Below are positions 8,686 to 15,987 of a stretch of DNA of 21,963 nt, one piece after another. Below the pieces are notes generated by a model. The model did not search any database and was not told the origin of the DNA. It was given only the letters and a program-made list of their open reading frames with translations. The translations under genes were made by a program, and so were the position numbers. Source of the stretch: DATKQI01 sp035532755 (GTDB taxonomy: Bacteria > Pseudomonadota > Alphaproteobacteria > Acetobacterales > Acetobacteraceae); the NCBI GenBank assembly GCA_035532755.1, contig DATKQI010000030.1:1-21963 (forward strand), written 5' to 3'. How positions within the stretch are numbered: position 1 is the stretch's first letter; each line of letters starts with the position of its first letter.

Positions 8686-10230
8686 GTGAGCGCCACCACC
8701 TTCAACGGCGGCATCGCGCTGCCGCGCTCGGCGGCGGGGCCGTACAGCCCGTGGCTGATCGCGGTCATCGTCTCGATCGCGACCTTCATGGAGGTGCTGG
8801 ACACCACCATCGCCAACGTGTCGCTGCTGCACATCGCCGGCTCGCTGTCGATCAGCCAGGACGAGAGCACCTGGATCCTCACCAGCTACCTCGTCTCCAA
8901 CGCGATCATCCTGCCGATCTCGGGCTGGCTTGCGAACGTGATGGGCCGCAAGCGCTTCTACATGACATGCGTGGTGCTGTTCACCGTCAGCTCCCTGATG
9001 TGCGCATTCGCCAACAGCCTGTCGATGATGATCCTCTTCCGCGTGCTGCAAGGCATGGGCGGCGGCGGATTGGCCCCCACCGAGCAGTCGATGATCGCCG
9101 ACACCTTTCCGCCGGAGAAGCGCGCGCAGGTGTTCGCGCTCTATGGCCTCACGGTGGTGCTCGCGCCGGCCATCGGCCCGGTGCTGGGCGGCTGGCTGAC
9201 CGACAATTTCTCCTGGCGCTGGGTGTTCCTCATCAACGGCCCGGTCGGGCTGCTGTCGCTCACGCTCACCTCGATGTTCGTGACGGAGCCGCCGGCCCTG
9301 ATCCGGGACCGCAAGCGCCTGCTCGCGAGCGGTTTCGACATCGACTATATCGGCTTCGCCCTCGTCGCCCTCGGCTTCGGCACGCTGCAGGTGGTGCTTG
9401 ACAAGTTCGCCCGCGACGATGGGTTCTCCTCGCCTTTCATCGTCTGGTTCTCGATGGTCTCGGCCGTGTCGCTCGTCACGCTCATAGCGTGGGAATGGCT
9501 GCATCCGCATCCGGTGATGAACGTGCGGCTGCTGCGCATTCCGGCCTTCGGCATCTCCAACGCCGTGATGTTCCTGATCGGGTTCATGCTGATCAGCACC
9601 ACGCAGCTTCTGCCGCAGATGACGCAGGAGCTGATGGGCTATTCCGCCACCCAGGCCGGGCTTACCCTGGCCGCGGGCGGCGTCGTCACGCTGATCGTCA
9701 TGCCCCTTTCCGGCATCGTCACCGGCCGGCTCATACAGCCGAAATGGCTGCTGGTCGCCGCCCTCATCGTTTCCGGCCTCGCGCTGCTGCATCTCAGCAG
9801 CCTCACGATCGGCATGTCGTTCTGGCAGGTCTCCGCCGCGCGCGCGTTCCAAACCGTTGCGCTTCCGTTCCTGTTTATCCCGATCTCGGCGGTGTCGTAT
9901 GTCGGCGTTCCGCCTGACAAGAGCAATGAAGCCTCGCCGCTCATCAACCTGATGCGCAACCTGGGCGGCAGCTTCGGCGTGTCGTTCGTCACCACCCTGC
10001 TGGCCTGGCGCGAGCAGTTCCACCATGCACGGCTTGCAGAGCACATCACCACCGCGACGAATCTGGGGGGCCTGAGTCTGGCGCGGATCAGCCAGATGGT
10101 GCAGACACAGGCCACGCAAATGAGCTACCTCGATATCTTCTGGCTGCTGGCCATCATCGCGCTCGTGGTCTGGCCGATCGTGCTCTTCCTGCCCAATATG
10201 CCGAAAGGGGCTGCCCCCAGTGGCCACTGA
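8686..10230 (+). CDS. DHA2-family MFS multidrug exporter (EmrB/QacA type, 14 TM)
   Basis: A 514-residue proton-driven drug exporter of the inner membrane. DHA2 marks are visible: motif D1 in FMEVLDTTIANVSL (about 34-47), motif A GWLANVMGRKR (80-90) and motif C in GLTVVLAPAIGPVLGGW (about 154-170). Hydrophobic segments along the whole length are consistent with 14 helices. The start is the GTG at 8686 (VSATTFNGG), two bases after the adaptor stop; the frame is open further upstream but overlaps the adaptor. The next gene begins 11 bases before its stop. Adaptor, pump and outer-membrane factor together make a complete EmrAB-TolC-like tripartite system. Likely cargo is amphipathic toxicants; the substrate cannot be told from sequence. 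Confidence 0.93.
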   Translation: MSATTFNGGIALPRSAAGPYSPWLIAVIVSIATFMEVLDTTIANVSLLHIAGSLSISQDESTWILTSYLVSNAIILPISGWLANVMGRKRFYMTCVVLFTVSSLMCAFANSLSMMILFRVLQGMGGGGLAPTEQSMIADTFPPEKRAQVFALYGLTVVLAPAIGPVLGGWLTDNFSWRWVFLINGPVGLLSLTLTSMFVTEPPALIRDRKRLLASGFDIDYIGFALVALGFGTLQVVLDKFARDDGFSSPFIVWFSMVSAVSLVTLIAWEWLHPHPVMNVRLLRIPAFGISNAVMFLIGFMLISTTQLLPQMTQELMGYSATQAGLTLAAGGVVTLIVMPLSGIVTGRLIQPKWLLVAALIVSGLALLHLSSLTIGMSFWQVSAARAFQTVALPFLFIPISAVSYVGVPPDKSNEASPLINLMRNLGGSFGVSFVTTLLAWREQFHHARLAEHITTATNLGGLSLARISQMVQTQATQMSYLDIFWLLAIIALVVWPIVLFLPNMPKGAAPSGH

Positions 10231-11809
10231 AATCACCCGCAAGGCGGCTGTCCGCGCTGCCGCCATAATCTCCCTTTCCTTGCTCGGAGGCTGCACGGTC
10301 GGGCCGAATTTCCATGTGCCCGGCGCGTTCTCTCCGGCCTCCTGGTTCACCGGCCGTCCGCCGCCGAAAGCCCCGAGCCAGCCCGTGGTGCTGCCGGTCA
10401 GCACGACCTGGTGGACCCTGTTCAACGATCCCGAGCTGACGAAGCTTGAGCAGCGCGTGGCCGCGCAGAATCTCGACGTCCGCGTGGCCACCCTCCGGCT
10501 TGCCGAAAGCCGCGCCCAGCGCAACATGACCGCAGGCAATATGTTCCCGACGCTGAACGGCAACGCCTCCTACACGCGCGAGCAGGCGAGCAAGAAGGGC
10601 GTGTTCAGCGCACTCGGCGGCGGGTCCCCGGCCTCGGCCGCATCGGGCGCGGGCGCCGGCACCACAGCCTCCGGCGCGAGCGGTGCCGGCGGTGGCGGCG
10701 GCATCCCTGGTTCCTCGCTGCAGCCGTTCGACCTGTTTCAGTACGGCTTCGATTCCGTCTGGCAGATCGACCTGTGGGGCCAGGTGCGCCGCGAGATCGA
10801 ATCGGCCAACGCCACAATAGAGGCCACCGCCGCGCAGCGCCGCGCCGTACTGCTGACCGCGCTGGCCGAGGTCGCGCGGGACTACATCGATCTGCGCGGC
10901 ACCCAGCGGCAGTTGCAGATCGCCCGGCAGAATCTGCAAACAGCGGACCAATTGCTGAAACTCACCCGGGAGCGCGCCGCCGGTGGCCTGACGACCGATC
11001 TCGACGTGGCGAACGCCCGCGCCCAGCGCGCCACCATCGCCGCCGAAATCCCGCAACTGGAACAGCAGGAATCAGTTTCGATCAACGCGCTCAGCCTGCT
11101 GCTGGGCGAACCGCCGAACGCGCTGCGCGGCGAACTGGCAACGCCGAAGCCGGTACCGCCGATCCCGCCCGCCGTGCCGGTCGGCCTGCCGGGCGAGTTG
11201 CTGCGCCGCCGCCCCGACATCCAGCAGGCCGAAGCGAAGCTGCACGCCGCCACCGCCGATGTCGGCGTCGCGGTATCCGATTTCTTCCCGCAGATCTCGC
11301 TCTCCGGCAGCGTCTCGCTTCAGGCGCTCCAGGCGAAGGATCTCGCGAACTGGGCCGCCAGCACCTACGCCTTCGGCCCCAGCATCACCCTGCCGATCTT
11401 CCAGGGCGGCCAGTTGCGCGCCCAGCTCACCCTGCGCAAGGCGCAGCAGAAGGAAGCGGCGCTGACCTATCAGAAGACCGTGTTGCAAGCCTTCCACGAG
11501 GTGGACAACGCGCTGACCGCATATGATGCCGAACAGCGCCGCCGCGCCCATCTGGTCAACGCCGTGAAGCAGAACAAGGCCGCCCTGAGCCTCGCGCAGC
11601 AGCGCTATCGCCAGGGCATCGCCAACTACATCGAGGTGCTGGACGCCGAGCGCAGCCTGTTGAGCGCACAGCAGACACTGGCCACCAGCACCGCCACGGT
11701 CTCGACCGATCTGGTGGCGATCTACAAGGCGCTGGGCGGCGGCTGGCAGACCGCCTTCCCCCACCATCCGGTGCAGGCGGCCAAGGGTGGAAGCCCGGCG
11801 CGTTCGTAG
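10220..11809 (+). CDS. NodT-family outer-membrane efflux lipoprotein (TolC/OprM-like)
   Basis: A 529-residue outer-membrane channel. The signal peptide ends in lipobox LLGGC with lipidated Cys25 and is followed by TVGPNFHVPG, the standard N-terminus of this family. Two homologous halves carry the coiled-coil repeats; the second contains the conserved LLRRRPDIQQAEAKLHAATADVGVAVSDFFPQISL. The GTG start at 10220 overlaps the pump stop by 11 bases, implying coupling. Between about residues 131 and 168 there is a Gly/Ala/Ser-rich low-complexity stretch located where the first outer-membrane beta-hairpin is expected, so it is probably an expanded surface loop. The gene ends one base from the convergent reductase gene, with no terminator between them. 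Confidence 0.93.
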   Translation: MATEITRKAAVRAAAIISLSLLGGCTVGPNFHVPGAFSPASWFTGRPPPKAPSQPVVLPVSTTWWTLFNDPELTKLEQRVAAQNLDVRVATLRLAESRAQRNMTAGNMFPTLNGNASYTREQASKKGVFSALGGGSPASAASGAGAGTTASGASGAGGGGGIPGSSLQPFDLFQYGFDSVWQIDLWGQVRREIESANATIEATAAQRRAVLLTALAEVARDYIDLRGTQRQLQIARQNLQTADQLLKLTRERAAGGLTTDLDVANARAQRATIAAEIPQLEQQESVSINALSLLLGEPPNALRGELATPKPVPPIPPAVPVGLPGELLRRRPDIQQAEAKLHAATADVGVAVSDFFPQISLSGSVSLQALQAKDLANWAASTYAFGPSITLPIFQGGQLRAQLTLRKAQQKEAALTYQKTVLQAFHEVDNALTAYDAEQRRRAHLVNAVKQNKAALSLAQQRYRQGIANYIEVLDAERSLLSAQQTLATSTATVSTDLVAIYKALGGGWQTAFPHHPVQAAKGGSPARS

Positions 11810-11810
11810 C

Positions 11811-12851
11811 TCATGAGGGCGCCGCCGCGTTCGGGCGGCCGACGCGAACCAGCAGCTTGCCGAAGTTGCGCCCGTTCAGCAGGCCCGCCAGGGCGGCCGG
11901 CGCGTTCTCCAGCCCGTCGATGATGTCCTCGCGGTAGCGCAGGCTGCCCTCGGCCACCCAGGGCGCGGCCAGGGCACGCCATTCGGCGAACCGCTCCGGC
12001 TTGTCGGAGACGATCATGCCCTGGATGCGCACACGCTTGCCCACCACGAAGCCCAGGTTCGGGCCGGGCGGCAGCTCGGCGGCGTTGTACTGCGCCACCA
12101 TTCCGCACATCACCACCCGCGCGAACGGGTTGAGCAAGGCGAACGCGGCCGCCTGCACCGCACCGCCGACATTCTCGAAATACACGTCGATCCCGTTGGG
12201 GCAGGCATTGGCAAGATCGCCGGCCAGATCGCCCGTGCGATGATCGATGCAATCGTCGAAACCGAGCGTTTCCTGCACGAACAGGCATTTATCCGGGCCG
12301 CCGGCCACGCCGATCACCCGCGCGCCCGCCCGCTTGGCCAGTTGCCCGGCCACCGAGCCGACCGCGCCGGAAGCGGCCGAGATCACCACCGTCTCGCCGT
12401 GCCGCGGCTGGCCGATATCGGTCAACCCGGAATAGGCCGTCGTGCCGGGCATCCCCAGCACGCCGAGATAGGTGGACAGCGGCGGTCCCGGCCGATCGAT
12501 CTTCGCGAGCCCCTTCGCCGGCGCGAGGATATGGGTCTGCCAGCCGCGCGCGCCGACCGCCGCATCGCCAGGGGCGAACCCGGGATCGGCGGAGGCGACC
12601 ACCTCCCCTACCGTTTCCCCCGTCATCACCCCGCCGATCTCGACGGAAGGCGCGTAGGATTTCCGGTCGGACAGACGGCCGCGCATGTACGGGTCGATCG
12701 ACAGCCACAGCGTGCGGGTCAGCACCTCGCCGGCGGCCGGCGTCGGGATTCTCTCCTCCAGGACTTCGAAATCCTCGGGCCGGGGCGCGCCTTGCGGGCG
12801 GCGGCGCAGCACGACGGAACGGCGGAGGTGGTCGGATTCGGGCGTGCTCAT
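11811..12851 (-). CDS. NADP-dependent medium-chain oxidoreductase (zinc-free, prostaglandin reductase/CurA-like)
   Basis: A 346-residue enzyme that reduces the C=C bond of alpha,beta-unsaturated carbonyl compounds. The family signature LWLSIDPYMRGRLSDRKSYAP is present in pieces near residues 48-68, followed by GGVMTGETVGEVV, the nucleotide-binding SAASGAVGSVAGQLAK and the ENVGG motif. It lacks the zinc-ligand GHE and four-cysteine lobe seen in the other two medium-chain dehydrogenases here, which fits a zinc-free reductase. The ATG at 12851 (MSTPESD) follows GGGAGAA at suitable spacing; an in-frame ATG five codons upstream has no ribosome site. It seems to be a single-gene unit, plausibly for detoxifying reactive enals or quinones; that role is inferred from the family. 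Confidence 0.9.
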   Translation of the reverse strand: MSTPESDHLRRSVVLRRRPQGAPRPEDFEVLEERIPTPAAGEVLTRTLWLSIDPYMRGRLSDRKSYAPSVEIGGVMTGETVGEVVASADPGFAPGDAAVGARGWQTHILAPAKGLAKIDRPGPPLSTYLGVLGMPGTTAYSGLTDIGQPRHGETVVISAASGAVGSVAGQLAKRAGARVIGVAGGPDKCLFVQETLGFDDCIDHRTGDLAGDLANACPNGIDVYFENVGGAVQAAAFALLNPFARVVMCGMVAQYNAAELPPGPNLGFVVGKRVRIQGMIVSDKPERFAEWRALAAPWVAEGSLRYREDIIDGLENAPAALAGLLNGRNFGKLLVRVGRPNAAAPS

Positions 12852-12978
12852 GCGCGGTTCTCCCACGAGTGTTCCGCCTGTTCATAAGCGCGAACGCCGC
12901 CCGCCGGAAACCCCTTCGCCCAGACACGTCTCTCGGGGTTGACCCGCGATCGGCGATGGCCTATCTCCGTGTTGCGAA

Positions 12979-12993
12979 TGAGAACGTTTCTTA
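12979..12993. promoter_or_regulatory. Possible Fur-type box upstream of ftrA
   Basis: TGAGAACGTTTCTTA is an imperfect 7-1-7 palindrome that matches about 9 of 14 positions of the classical Fur half-site pair. It lies in an AT-rich island 17 bases upstream of the ftrA start codon. Location ahead of iron-uptake genes makes it plausible; the match is only moderate, and alphaproteobacteria also use Irr or RirA. Confidence 0.4.
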
Positions 12994-13010
12994 ATTGTAG
13001 GAGCAGCACA

Positions 13011-13541
13011 GTGCCGAAACTCACGATCACCCGCCTCGCTGTCGCCACAACCCTCCTTGCCGGGCTCGGCGCCACCGCGGCCGGTGCCGCCGAATTCTAC
13101 GTCGGCGAGCCTGTGGAGCGGCAGAACCTGCAAATCGTCCCCAACTATCTTACCGGCATCATGATGAGCCGCATGCAGGGCGAGCCGATGGGCGTGGACG
13201 TGGTGCATCTGGAGGCCGATGTGCACGCGACGGCGAAGGAAACCCACGGTTTCGCGGAGGATGCGTGGATCCCCTACCTCACGATCCATTACACGCTGAC
13301 CAGGCAGGGCACGCCGTTCCGCGCGACCGGAACGCTGCGGCCGATGACGGCCGGAGACGGGCCGCATTACGCCAACAATGTGAAAATGGCCGGCCCCGGC
13401 ACATATCATCTGGTCTATGTGATCGATCCGCCATCGGCCAACGGCTTCCTGCGCCACGTGGACAAGGCGACCGGGGTGCCGGGCTGGTGGAAGCCGATCA
13501 CCGCAAGCTGGACCTTCACCTACCCGAGCCGGAGCAAGTGA
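13011..13541 (+). CDS. ftrA: Periplasmic P19/Tp34-family iron-binding protein (FtrA-like)
   Basis: A 176-residue exported protein. The signal peptide is VPKLTITRLAVATTLLAGLG then ATAAGA, with probable cleavage before AEFYVGEP. The mature part has the P19/Tp34 pattern: EFYVGEPVERQNLQI, a Met/His-rich metal region (GIMMSRMQGEPMGVDVVHLEADVHA), a YLTIHYTL strand and a C-terminal GWWKPITASWTFTYP. Family members bind Cu and Fe(II) and feed an FTR1-type permease. The GTG at 13011 is chosen because AGGAG sits eight bases upstream and it opens directly into the signal peptide; in-frame codons upstream lack both. It is first in a three-gene cluster, two bases ahead of the cupredoxin gene. Confidence 0.9.
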   Translation: MPKLTITRLAVATTLLAGLGATAAGAAEFYVGEPVERQNLQIVPNYLTGIMMSRMQGEPMGVDVVHLEADVHATAKETHGFAEDAWIPYLTIHYTLTRQGTPFRATGTLRPMTAGDGPHYANNVKMAGPGTYHLVYVIDPPSANGFLRHVDKATGVPGWWKPITASWTFTYPSRSK

Positions 13542-13543
13542 GC

Positions 13544-13879
13544 ATGCCGCGCCGTTTCCTGCCCGCCCTGGCAGCCATCCTGCTCGGTTTGGCGCCCGTC
13601 GTGGCCGTCGCGGCGGCGCCGCCGATCACGCTGATGATCCAGAACCATCGCTTCGTGCCGTCCACGCTCGTCGTCCCGGCCCATCGCCCGGTGCAGATCC
13701 TGGTGCGCAACCTCGATCCCACGGCGGAGGAATTCGATTCTTCCAGCCTGAAGATCGAGAAAGTGTTCGCCGGCCGCAGCCAGGGCACCCTCTTCCTGCA
13801 TCCGCTGGCGCCCGGCCGCTACCGGTTCCAGGGCGAGTACCACCCCGCCACCGCCACCGGCGTGGTAGTGGCGAAGTAG
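13544..13879 (+). CDS. ftrB: Periplasmic cupredoxin-like protein of ferrous iron uptake (FtrB/EfeO-cupredoxin type)
   Basis: A 111-residue exported protein with signal peptide MPRRFLPALAAILLGLAP and cleavage near AVAAAP. The rest is one cupredoxin-fold domain: ITLMIQNHRFVPSTLVVPAHRPVQI, the AEEFDSSSLKIEKV segment typical of EfeO/FtrB cupredoxins, then PLAPGRYRFQGEYHPATATGVVV. There is no cysteine, so a classical type 1 copper site cannot form; Glu and His residues in EEF and GEYH are the likely metal ligands. In the Bordetella/Brucella FtrABCD system the equivalent protein is thought to oxidise or hand on iron for the permease. The ATG at 13544 has GGAG nine bases upstream; a GTG two codons earlier would overlap the ftrA stop. 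Confidence 0.88.
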   Translation: MPRRFLPALAAILLGLAPVVAVAAAPPITLMIQNHRFVPSTLVVPAHRPVQILVRNLDPTAEEFDSSSLKIEKVFAGRSQGTLFLHPLAPGRYRFQGEYHPATATGVVVAK

Positions 13880-13910
13880 CGCCGTCGCGCACAGGAGGAG
13901 GGCCGCCGCG

Positions 13911-14741
13911 ATGCTGGCAGCGATGCTGATCGTGTTCCGTGAAATGATCGAGGCCGGGCTGATCGTCGGCATCGTGCTGGCCGCGAGCAGGGGCGTGCCG
14001 CGGCGCGGGCGGATGGTGACCCTCGGTGTGGCCGGCGGCGTGGCGGGCGCATGTGCAGTCGCCGCCTTCGCCGGCCGCATCGCCGGCCTCTTCGCCGGAT
14101 CGGGGCAGGAGCTGTTCGACACCGCGGTGCTGCTGGCCGCGATCGCGATGCTCACCTGGCACAACGTGTGGATGGCCGGCCACGGCCGGTCCATCGCGCA
14201 GGACATGCGCCGGCTCGGCACCGCGGTCAGCGAAGGGCGGCGCCCGCTCGCCGCACTCGGCATCGTCGTCGGCATCGCCGTGCTGCGCGAAGGGGCGGAG
14301 GCGGTGCTGTTCCTCTACGGCATCGCCACCTCGGGCGGCACCTCCATCCCCGGCATGATGCTGGGCGGGGCGCTCGGCGTGGCCGGGGGTGCGGCGATGG
14401 CCGCGCTGATCTACGCGGGCCTGCTCGCGATCCCCGCCGGGCGCCTGCTGGCGGTGACCGGCTGGCTGATCACGCTGCTTGCGGCCGGCATGGCGAGCCA
14501 GGCCGTCGCATTCCTGCAGCAGGCCGGCTACGCCCAGGCCTGGAGCGCGCCGCTGTGGGACACAAGCTGGCTGCTGCGCGATGCCTCGCTCGCCGGGCGG
14601 CTGCTGCACACGCTGATTGGCTACACCGCGCAGCCGGATGCCGCCCAGCTTGCGGCCTATCTGGCGACGATCGTGATGATCACCGCCCTCGCCCGCGCCG
14701 TGCGCCCGCCGCGGCGAACAGCTCCCGCGGCCGCCGGATAG
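13911..14741 (+). CDS. ftrC: FTR1-family high-affinity iron permease (FtrC/EfeU-like)
   Basis: A 276-residue, seven-helix inner-membrane iron permease. Both diagnostic R-E-x-x-E iron motifs are present: REMIE in helix 1 (10-14) and REGAE in helix 4 (126-130). Hydrophobic segments fill the rest, and the length matches bacterial EfeU/FtrC. A strong AGGAGGAGGG ribosome site precedes the ATG, and the gap to ftrB is 31 bp. With ftrA and ftrB it forms an inducible Fe(II) uptake system. The usual fourth partner, a membrane polyferredoxin (FtrD), does not follow; the next gene is a metallo-beta-lactamase-fold enzyme. Confidence 0.93.
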   Translation: MLAAMLIVFREMIEAGLIVGIVLAASRGVPRRGRMVTLGVAGGVAGACAVAAFAGRIAGLFAGSGQELFDTAVLLAAIAMLTWHNVWMAGHGRSIAQDMRRLGTAVSEGRRPLAALGIVVGIAVLREGAEAVLFLYGIATSGGTSIPGMMLGGALGVAGGAAMAALIYAGLLAIPAGRLLAVTGWLITLLAAGMASQAVAFLQQAGYAQAWSAPLWDTSWLLRDASLAGRLLHTLIGYTAQPDAAQLAAYLATIVMITALARAVRPPRRTAPAAAG

Positions 14742-14807
14742 CAGCCAGGCCGGAATGGCGCGCAAGCGGCGGCGAATGCGTATAGAATGAACCCCCATCT
14801 CCACAAA

Positions 14808-14823
14808 GGCCGGGCAACCGGCC
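14808..14823 (+). other. Small GC hairpin with GCAA loop in ftrC-MBL gap
   Basis: GGCCGG, loop GCAA, CCGGCC: a six-pair stem closed by a GNRA-type tetraloop, 31 bases before the start of the metallo-beta-lactamase-fold gene. It may be a weak terminator for the ftr operon or a leader hairpin; there is no T-run. A TATAGAAT box at 14781-14788 just upstream looks like a -10 element but has no convincing -35. Confidence 0.3.
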
Positions 14824-14854
14824 GAACGCAACGCCGCCAGGCAACGGGGGATTC

Positions 14855-15718
14855 ATGGGAGCGGACATCACGGCCTTCTTCGACACGGCCACCAGCACGG
14901 CGAGCTACCTCGTCGCCGACCCGGCCACAGGTGCGGCCGCGATCATCGACCCGGTGCTGGATTTCGACCAGAAATCCGGCCGCACCGGCACCGCCGCCGC
15001 AGACCGCATCATCGCCGCGGTCCGCGCACGCAACCTCTCAGTCGGCTGGCTGCTGGAAACCCATGTCCACGCCGACCACCTGACAGCCGCTCTCTACCTG
15101 CAGGACGCCCTGGGCGGCCGCACCGGCATCGGCGCCGGCATCCGCGAGGTGCAGGATTACTGGCGCCGCGTGTTCAACGCCGAACCCGGCTTCACCGCCG
15201 ACGGCCATCAGTTCGACCGGCTATGGGAGGAAGGGGACAAGTTCGAGATCGGCCAGCTTCCCGTGCAGGTGCTGCACACCCCCGGCCACACCGCCGCCGA
15301 CGTCACCTACCTGCTCGACGGCGCGGCCTTCGTGGGCGACACGCTGTTCATGCCGGATTACGGCACCGCCCGGGCAGACTTCCCCGGCGGCGACGCCCGC
15401 GCCCTTTACCGCTCGATCCGGCGCATCCTCGCCCTGCCGCCCGCCACGCGCCTGTTCACCGCTCACGACTACAAAGCCCCCGGCCGCGACCACCACGCCT
15501 GGGAAAGCACCGTCGCCACCCAGCGCGCCACCAACGTGCACGTGCACGACGGCATCAGCGAAGACGATTTCGCGGCCATGCGCACCGCCCGCGACGCCAC
15601 CCTCCCCATGCCCACCCTCATCCTGCCCTCGGTCCAGGTGAACATGCGCGCCGGCCACCTCCCCCCACCCGACACCAACGGCCGCCACTACCTGAAGCTC
15701 CCGCTCAACGCCCTATGA
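14855..15718 (+). CDS. Metallo-beta-lactamase-fold protein (ETHE1/Blh-like persulfide dioxygenase family)
   Basis: A 287-residue cytoplasmic enzyme of the glyoxalase II-like branch. Ligands seen are the THVHADHL motif (His70, His72, Asp74, His75), His145 in HTPGHT, Asp162 in VGDTLF and His204 in TAHDY. The N-terminus FFDTATSTASYLVADPATGAAAIIDPVLDFD and the insert after the HxHxDH motif are characteristic of ETHE1/Blh sulfur-dioxygenase-type proteins, which oxidise glutathione persulfide with a single iron. Glyoxalase II activity is less likely. The ATG follows CGGGGGA. Its stop at 15716-15718 abuts a duplicated fragment of the alcohol dehydrogenase gene located downstream. Confidence 0.88.
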   Translation: MGADITAFFDTATSTASYLVADPATGAAAIIDPVLDFDQKSGRTGTAAADRIIAAVRARNLSVGWLLETHVHADHLTAALYLQDALGGRTGIGAGIREVQDYWRRVFNAEPGFTADGHQFDRLWEEGDKFEIGQLPVQVLHTPGHTAADVTYLLDGAAFVGDTLFMPDYGTARADFPGGDARALYRSIRRILALPPATRLFTAHDYKAPGRDHHAWESTVATQRATNVHVHDGISEDDFAAMRTARDATLPMPTLILPSVQVNMRAGHLPPPDTNGRHYLKLPLNAL

Positions 15719-15753
15719 CCGGCCGCGTGGTACTGCGATCAGATGCCGCCTGA
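15718..15753 (+). pseudogene. Duplicated 3' fragment of the alcohol dehydrogenase gene
   Basis: Read rightward these 36 bases encode TGRVVLRSDAA and a TGA stop, almost identical to the end of the dehydrogenase encoded on the other strand at 15988-17049 (TGRVVLRSDVA). Two bases differ, one silent and one giving Ala for Val. The TGRVVL piece is the natural C-terminus of zinc alcohol dehydrogenases, so this is a dead copy of that gene end and not part of the preceding gene, whose stop codon overlaps its first base. No upstream dehydrogenase sequence remains. Confidence 0.8.
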
Positions 15754-15774
15754 GCGGAGGCACAGGAAGGCAGG

Positions 15775-15820
15775 CCAGGGGCTTTGCCCCTGGACCCCAC
15801 CAAAGGCCCGAGGCCTTTGG
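15775..15820 (+). terminator. Tandem hairpins of the left arm (terminator-like)
   Basis: Two adjacent perfect hairpins follow the metallo-beta-lactamase-fold gene: 15775-15793 (CCAGGGGC, loop TTT, GCCCCTGG) and 15800-15820 (CCAAAGGCC, loop CGA, GGCCTTTGG). They are followed by GAAACC and not a T-run, so they may slow or stop transcription or protect the 3' end. Their counterparts are at 15919-15966. Confidence 0.55.
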
Positions 15821-15834
15821 AAACCGCTTATGGC

Positions 15835-15903
15835 TTCTTGAAGAAGGGGGGCTTGGCGGGACCTGTCCGCGTGGCGGCTGATGCAGCCCCCCTTCTTCAA
15901 GAA
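15835..15903. repeat. Central 19-bp perfect inverted repeat
   Basis: TTCTTGAAGAAGGGGGGCT (15835-15853) pairs perfectly with 15885-15903 across a 31-nt spacer, giving a stable hairpin at the centre of the larger inverted repeat. Each half also contains the short self-complementary TTCTTGAAGAA. It could form a cruciform or a strong bidirectional transcript hairpin. Confidence 0.8.
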
Positions 15904-15918
15904 ACCCACAAATGGAGT

Positions 15919-15966
15919 CCAGAGGCGACGGCCTCTGGCAGGGGTCGAGGGGGCAGTGCCCCCTCG
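15919..15966 (-). terminator. Tandem hairpins of the right arm (terminator-like)
   Basis: These are the mirror counterparts of the left-arm pair, downstream of the dehydrogenase on the minus strand. One hairpin is 15946-15966 (CGAGGGGGCA, one-base loop, TGCCCCCTCG) and the other 15919-15938 (CCAGAGGC, loop GACG, GCCTCTGG). Relative to the left arm, stem bases have changed on both sides of the stems so pairing is kept. Confidence 0.55.
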
Positions 15967-15987
15967 CCTTGCTTCCTTCGTGTCCGC

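Noticed and set aside
8614..10563. 649-codon open frame on the minus strand
   Set aside because: It is antisense to the MFS pump and channel genes, rich in Arg, His, Asp and Glu with no family motif; the sense-strand proteins have full motif sets.
14781..14788. Promoter for the MBL-fold gene (TATAGAAT)
   Set aside because: Only a -10-like box is present, with GCGCGC at the expected -35 position, so I did not list it as a separate promoter.
15846..15892. Intrinsic terminator with T-run at the repeat centre
   Set aside because: The stem is strong but neither strand shows a following T-tract; it ends in GC-rich sequence.
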